Assembly (NCBI GenBank): GCA_003427395.1
Contig: BFEA01000064.1
Coordinates: 2,774,021-2,794,020 of the forward strand
DNA: 20,000 bases
Direction of reading: 5' to 3'
Origin: Chara braunii
Taxonomy: Eukaryota > Streptophyta > Charophyceae > Charales > Characeae
The notes beneath the pieces were generated by a model that saw nothing but the letters and a program-made list of their open reading frames with translations, was not told the DNA's origin and made no database searches. The position numbers and the translations under genes are program-made. Shown piece after piece: positions 16,579 to 20,000 of the stretch (positions within the stretch are counted from its first letter, which is position 1; each line of letters opens with the position of its first letter).

Positions 16579-16640
<62 letters not shown>
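16579..16640 (+). repeat. (GA)31 tract just before the V-ATPase E start codon
   Basis: A pure GA run, preceded by a short CA run (16565-16578), ends six bases before ATG 16647. It is likely to lie in the 5' UTR. GA tracts near plant promoters and 5' UTRs are bound by BBR/BPC proteins, so a regulatory role is plausible but not shown. Confidence 0.85.
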
Positions 16641-16644
<4 letters not shown>

Positions 16645-16646
16645 AG

Positions 16647-17351
16647 ATGAATGACGCGGAGGTGAGTCGGCAGGTCCAGCAGATGGTGCAATTCATTCGG
16701 CAAGAGGCCGAAGAGAAGGCAAACGAGATAATGCTGGCATCGGAGGAGGAGTTCAATATCGAGAAGCTGCAATTAGTGGAGGCAGAGAAGCAGAAGATCA
16801 GGAAGGAATTTGAGAGGAAGGAGAAACAAGTGGAGACGAGGAAGAAGATAGAGTACTCCACTCAACTCAATGTGTCGCGTCTTAAACTGCTTCAAGCGCA
16901 GGATGACATCGTTCGCGCCATGAAGTCCAGGGCTGAGAGGCAATTGACTTCAATCAGCGACGACCCTGACGTGTATCAGCAATTGCTCAAGGGTTTGATC
17001 GTCCAAGGTTTGGTGCGTCTGCGGGAGCCGGCAGTGCGACTTCGTTGTAGGGAGATTGATCTCCCTCTGGTGGAAGAGGTTGTCCAGCCAGCGATTGATG
17101 ATTACGTTGCCATCAGTGGAGTGCCCGTGCCGCCCGACGTGTTTGTCGACCAAGAGATCTTCCTCCCTCCCCCTCCCACCGGCAGCGACGATGATACCGT
17201 TTATTGCTCTGGAGGCGTCTTGATGGGTTCCAAAGACTGGCGTATTGTCTGTTCCAACACCCTCGACGCTCGGCTCGACATCGCCTTCAAACAGAATCTA
17301 CCTGAGGTCCGCAAAAAGCTGTTTGGAACTTCGCTTTACGCAGGGGCGTAA
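16647..17351 (+). CDS. VHA-E: V-type proton ATPase subunit E
   Basis: Subunit E pairs with subunit G to form the peripheral stalks that hold the catalytic V1 head of the vacuolar H+-ATPase to the membrane sector. The product is 234 residues, the normal family length (about 225-240). The N-terminus MNDAEVSRQVQQMVQFIRQE, followed by EEKANEI, EEEFNIEKLQLVEAEKQKI and the long charged helix to about residue 110, is the plant-type coiled-coil half. The globular C-terminal half contains LRCREID (132-138), the IFLPPPP segment, CSGGV, and the family-defining C-terminal DARLDIAF (207-214) with LPEVRKKLFG. The start at 16647 is chosen by alignment with plant proteins. An in-frame ATG at 16305 would add 114 residues, including an Arg-Glu run from the GA tract, and is judged to be leader sequence. 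The gene is a single exon here. Plant homologues, as far as I recall, usually have introns, so a retrocopy origin is possible, although the frame is fully intact. Confidence 0.96.
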   Translation: MNDAEVSRQVQQMVQFIRQEAEEKANEIMLASEEEFNIEKLQLVEAEKQKIRKEFERKEKQVETRKKIEYSTQLNVSRLKLLQAQDDIVRAMKSRAERQLTSISDDPDVYQQLLKGLIVQGLVRLREPAVRLRCREIDLPLVEEVVQPAIDDYVAISGVPVPPDVFVDQEIFLPPPPTGSDDDTVYCSGGVLMGSKDWRIVCSNTLDARLDIAFKQNLPEVRKKLFGTSLYAGA

Positions 17352-18763
17352 CGCGACGACGACAATCTTAATATACTGGCTTTGAACAGGGGGGATTAAA
17401 TCGTTTGCGCGATTGCTTTCCTCACTCTTTTCTTTTCTCTTCGTCGGATCCTGACGCTTTATTGCGATGATGATGTGATTTGGGTCGTCTTCTTCGTCGT
17501 TTTCTTCCCCCCCCCTTTCTCTTCTTCCTCCTCTCTCTTGTTTCTCATCCTCTTCCTCTTTCTCATCGTTCTCCTCCTTCTGCTCTTTCTCTTCTTTCTC
17601 CTCGTTCTTGGTTGTCTCTCTTCTTCCTCGTTACACAGGGGGTGTGAAGATGAATGGCGTTAATACAGTATGATATACCTTGTGGTTGTGTTCTTCGTGA
17701 TTACCTTGGTGCCCTAGTCGACGTCCACGTCCTCTTCTTGCTTCTCGATCTTGACTTTCACTTCCTCTTTTGTTTTTTTTATCTTCTCCCTCCCTCTGCC
17801 CTACTCTTACATTGAGAGAATTCGTGTGTGGGAAACGCTCAGAGAGTGGCTGGATGCTCATAAGGATGGGTTTTGCCGGTGGGCGCGTAGGTTTAGAGTA
17901 GTATATTGTTTCTATGATTTGCACAATGTGTTTGTCCTCCACCTCCTTCTCCCCCCTTCTATTCTCCTCCTCCTCCTCCTCTTCTACCCCCCCGCCCCCC
18001 CGCCCCCATCCTCCCCAACCCCCATACTCTCCCACCCTCATCCTCGTCCTCCTCCCATTCTCTCCTCTCCTTATTACTGCTGGATGGATGCTGGCGTCGG
18101 CCTCGACCTCGACTCCGTCAAGGACTGTAGTCGAAATTTGAAGTGGAGAGGTGTTTGATGTTAAGAATTTGTGAAAACGAGTTGAGTTCCAAGGAGACAG
18201 TTTTATCATTTTCGATGATGCCATTGTCCTCCGTTTCTCCTCCTTTTTTCTCCTTTTTTCTCCTCCTTTCTCCTCCTTTTTCTCCTTCGTTTCCTTCTCC
18301 TTTACCTCGTTTTTCCTTCTCTCGTCATCCTCCTCCTCCTGCTGGTGCTCTCAGCTTCCTCTCCTCCTCTCCCCCTCCCTTCTTCTCGCGCTCCTCCATT
18401 CCCTCCTCTATTGCCTCCGTTTCCCCAGTTTTCTCTGGTCTTCCTCCTCCCTAGTCTCCTGTCCATTCGGCCTCCTCTCGTCCTCCTCTCATCTTCCTTT
18501 CCATCTTGCATCCTTGCCTACTTGCTCATCCTACTCTCCTCTCCTTTCCTGCTGTCCTCCTCTTCTCCTCCTCCTCCTCTGGTCCTCTAATCTGCCTCGT
18601 TGTCCTCCTTTGTCCTTCCTCTGTCATCCTCTTTTAGTGCCCGTGTCGCTCTCCGGATCTGTCTTCGTTCCCCTCTCGCTCTTCTTTGGTCTTGCTTCGT
18701 TTTTTCTTCAGACCATAACGCGCGCCAGAGCGGAATCACAGCGCGGGAACACGGAGTGAACTG
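17352..18763. other. polypyrimidine-rich 3' flank
   Basis: Extended C/T tracts on the + strand (about 17500-17640, 17935-18065, 18230-18620), interrupted by a mixed segment at 17640-17930. Open frames on both strands here are low-complexity products of the tracts. No gene is supported. Confidence 0.5.
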
Positions 18764-18896
18764 CCCTCTCGTTCTTCGAAACGTGCTGTGAGTTTCTCCC
18801 CTTCATGATGGCCCCTTGAGTTGATGTCATCCCTCTCGTTCTTCAAAATGTGCTGTGAGGTTCTCCGCTTCATGACGGTCTTCGAGTCCACGTCAT
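18764..18896. repeat. 67-bp tandem repeat, two units
   Basis: 18764-18830 and 18831-18896 both begin CCCTCTCGTTCTTC and share GTGCTGTGAG.TTCTCC.CTTCATGA. They are diverged, so older than the 71-bp duplication at 13820. Confidence 0.8.
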
Positions 18897-18913
18897 CACG
18901 GTCCCTCTCTATA

Positions 18914-19100
18914 TAGTCCACATGTTCGTGCTGCTTATAATCCACGCGTCCGTGTTGTCTACAATCTACGCGTCCTTGCTGCCAATAGTCCACGTGTCCG
19001 TGCTGCGTGTTGTCGACGTTTCCCGGCCATTAGTCCACGTGTCCGGGCTCTTAATAGTCCACGTGTCAGTGCTACGTACAGTCCACGTGTCCGATTGCTT
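18914..19100. repeat. minisatellite of about 24-27 bp with G-box hexamers
   Basis: Units of the form TAGTCCACGTGTCCGTGCTGC. CACGTG is intact at 18991, 19036, 19060 and 19084, and degenerate (CACATG, CACGCG, TACGCG) in the earlier units. The last two units are repeated at 19202 and 19226 only because of the assembly artefact. Confidence 0.8.
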
Positions 19101-19291
19101 TGAGGATGCGGACTTATTTATTGCGCGCCAAACCGAGCGGTGCGTGCTTCTGTCTCTTATACACATCTAGATGTGTATAAGAGACAGGGCTCTTAATAGT
19201 CCACGTGTCAGTGCTACGTACAGTCCACGTGTCCGATTGCTTTGAGGATGCGGACTTATTTATTGCGCGCCAAACCGAGCGGTGCGTGCTT
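19046..19291. other. assembly artefact: 104-bp perfect duplication around an adapter
   Basis: 19046-19149 and 19188-19291 are identical and are separated only by the 38-bp synthetic junction at 19150-19187. The simplest explanation is a very short circularised fragment read round its junction and merged into the contig. The genome probably has one copy and no adapter. Confidence 0.93.
19150..19187. other. Nextera mate-pair junction adapter (Tn5 mosaic ends)
   Basis: CTGTCTCTTATACACATCT at 19150-19168 is followed directly by its exact reverse complement at 19169-19187. This is the Tn5 mosaic-end pair left by Nextera mate-pair circularisation. It is library DNA, not a natural IS50/Tn5 insertion, because no transposon sequence lies between the ends. 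Confidence 0.98.
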
Positions 19292-19885
19292 ATTGCGCGC
19301 CAAACCGAGCGGATTCGTCCAGATTGCGCGGGAAGCCGAGCAGCTCGTGCATAATGCCTCAAGGCGAGCGATTCGTACTTGCTGCGCGCCAAGGCGAGCG
19401 GTTCGTACTCGTTGCGCGCCAAGCGGAATCGTCGGTCGCCCTCACGTTTAGAGACCTATTCCGCGCCAAGCCGAGTGATTCGTACTCGTTGCGCGCCAAG
19501 CCGAGCGATTCGTACTCTTTGCGCGCCAAGCCGAGTGGCTCGTACTCATTGCGCGCCAAGCCGAGCGGTTCGAACTCGTTGCGCGCCAAGGCCAGCGGTT
19601 TGTACTTGTTGCGCGCCAAGCCGAGCGGTTCGTACTCATTGCGCGCAAAGCCGAATCATTGATCGCCCTCCCTTTAGACCTATTGCGCGCCAAGCGGAAT
19701 TTGTCCCGAGATTCCTTTGGTAGGGGGGGCTGTTCGGCATAAAGCGGTCCCGATGTCCATCGGCTCCACACTTGTTGCGCGCCAAGCCGAAGCTTCTCGG
19801 AGAATTCCTTGGTTGTTTCTCTCTCTCTCGATTTCTCGCCTAATCTCTCTCTCTCTCTCTCGTGCGTGCTTACTGCGCGCCAAGC
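19255..19885. repeat. minisatellite of about 30-bp units with core TTGCGCGCCAAGCCGAGCGG
   Basis: About sixteen units, most compact between 19262 and 19660 and sparser to 19885. The usual form is TTGCGCGCCAAGCCGAGCGG followed by TTCGTACTC. A longer variant with GTCGCCCTC/GATCGCCCTC and TTTAGA occurs at about 19420 and 19640, hinting at a higher-order period of about 220 bp. As the unit is 30 bp, a ten-residue repeat (LRAKPSGSYS) stays open on the + strand and another (ARNEYEPLGL) on the minus strand. Neither is taken as a gene. Confidence 0.85.
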
Positions 19886-20000
19886 GGTCATTTGTTTTCT
19901 GGAGTCCTCTTCGTACAGATTGCTCGCTGAAAAGGTTTTCGGTGAGAGAAAGGTCCAGGGAGGTGTGTGGTGTGCCAGATTACAGAGACTCTCCGTCGAC
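19886..20000. other. window end, nothing recognised
   Basis: Short tail after the minisatellite. No feature is supported. Confidence 0.4.

Noticed and set aside
17631-18224. 197-codon frame on the minus strand downstream of the V-ATPase gene
   Set aside because: It is largely Gly/Glu/Arg low complexity produced by polypyrimidine tracts. No domain is recognised.
19150-19187. Natural Tn5/IS50 insertion
   Set aside because: Only two mosaic ends back to back are present, with no transposon between. This is the exact Nextera mate-pair junction.
19282-19662. Protein with ten-residue LRAKPSGSYS repeats (and ARNEYEPLGL on the other strand)
   Set aside because: The 30-bp DNA unit is a multiple of three, so several frames stay open on both strands. 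The DNA repeat explains it without a gene.

Overview
The window looks like nuclear DNA of a green plant (streptophyte). It is gene-poor and repeat-rich, with microsatellites, minisatellites and foldback sequences between two conserved eukaryotic genes. One encodes the mitochondrial copper chaperone COX11 (760-2580). The other encodes subunit E of the vacuolar H+-ATPase (16647-17351) and has a plant-type N-terminus. Both are on the + strand and read as single exons. The combination of plant-like proteins, long low-complexity coding extensions, abundant GA/CT tracts, scattered Ns and a mate-pair library scar suggests a short-read draft assembly of a large, repetitive genome. A charophyte alga such as Chara would fit, but the species is an inference.

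Layout: 1-759, duplicated upstream modules of COX11 (tetranucleotide runs, a 43-bp direct repeat carrying TGACGTCA, a 21-bp minisatellite). 760-2580, COX11. 2581-4080, GA-rich compound minisatellite, a small poly(A)-tailed insertion with 15-bp direct repeats, and a foldback. 4082-5190, two families of tandem repeats, one carrying repeated perfect 5' splice-site octamers. 5405-5591, CA/CG microsatellites next to a near-complete type III hammerhead ribozyme motif. 5822-5960, an unresolved poly-T/N block. 6667-7142, two overlapping small hydrophobic ORFs of doubtful status. 7599-8354, a diverged duplication.

8398-13010 is the most unusual part. It has no convincing coding sequence but is packed with short, often nested, inverted repeats. 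Several hairpins occur in two or more diverged copies in which both arms changed together. The climax is an array of 18 hairpins (11787-12988), spaced about 60 bp in its regular parts, with an almost invariant 7-nt loop AACTTAT and very different but self-complementary stems. Part of the array is duplicated at a fixed distance of 777 bp. This is the best candidate here for an undescribed element: a family of structured non-coding repeats.

13011-16300 is mostly featureless, with a 71-bp perfect tandem duplication, a few hairpins, five GGACCGGT octamers and a MITE-like foldback upstream of the V-ATPase gene. 17352-18760 is polypyrimidine-rich. From 18764 to the end there are minisatellites, one containing G-box hexamers and one made of GCGCGCC-type 30-bp units. 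They are interrupted at 19150-19187 by a synthetic Nextera mate-pair junction adapter flanked by a perfect 104-bp duplication. That stretch is an assembly artefact, not biology.

The two genes act in different compartments (inner mitochondrial membrane; vacuolar/endomembrane proton pump). Nothing in the sequence links them functionally.
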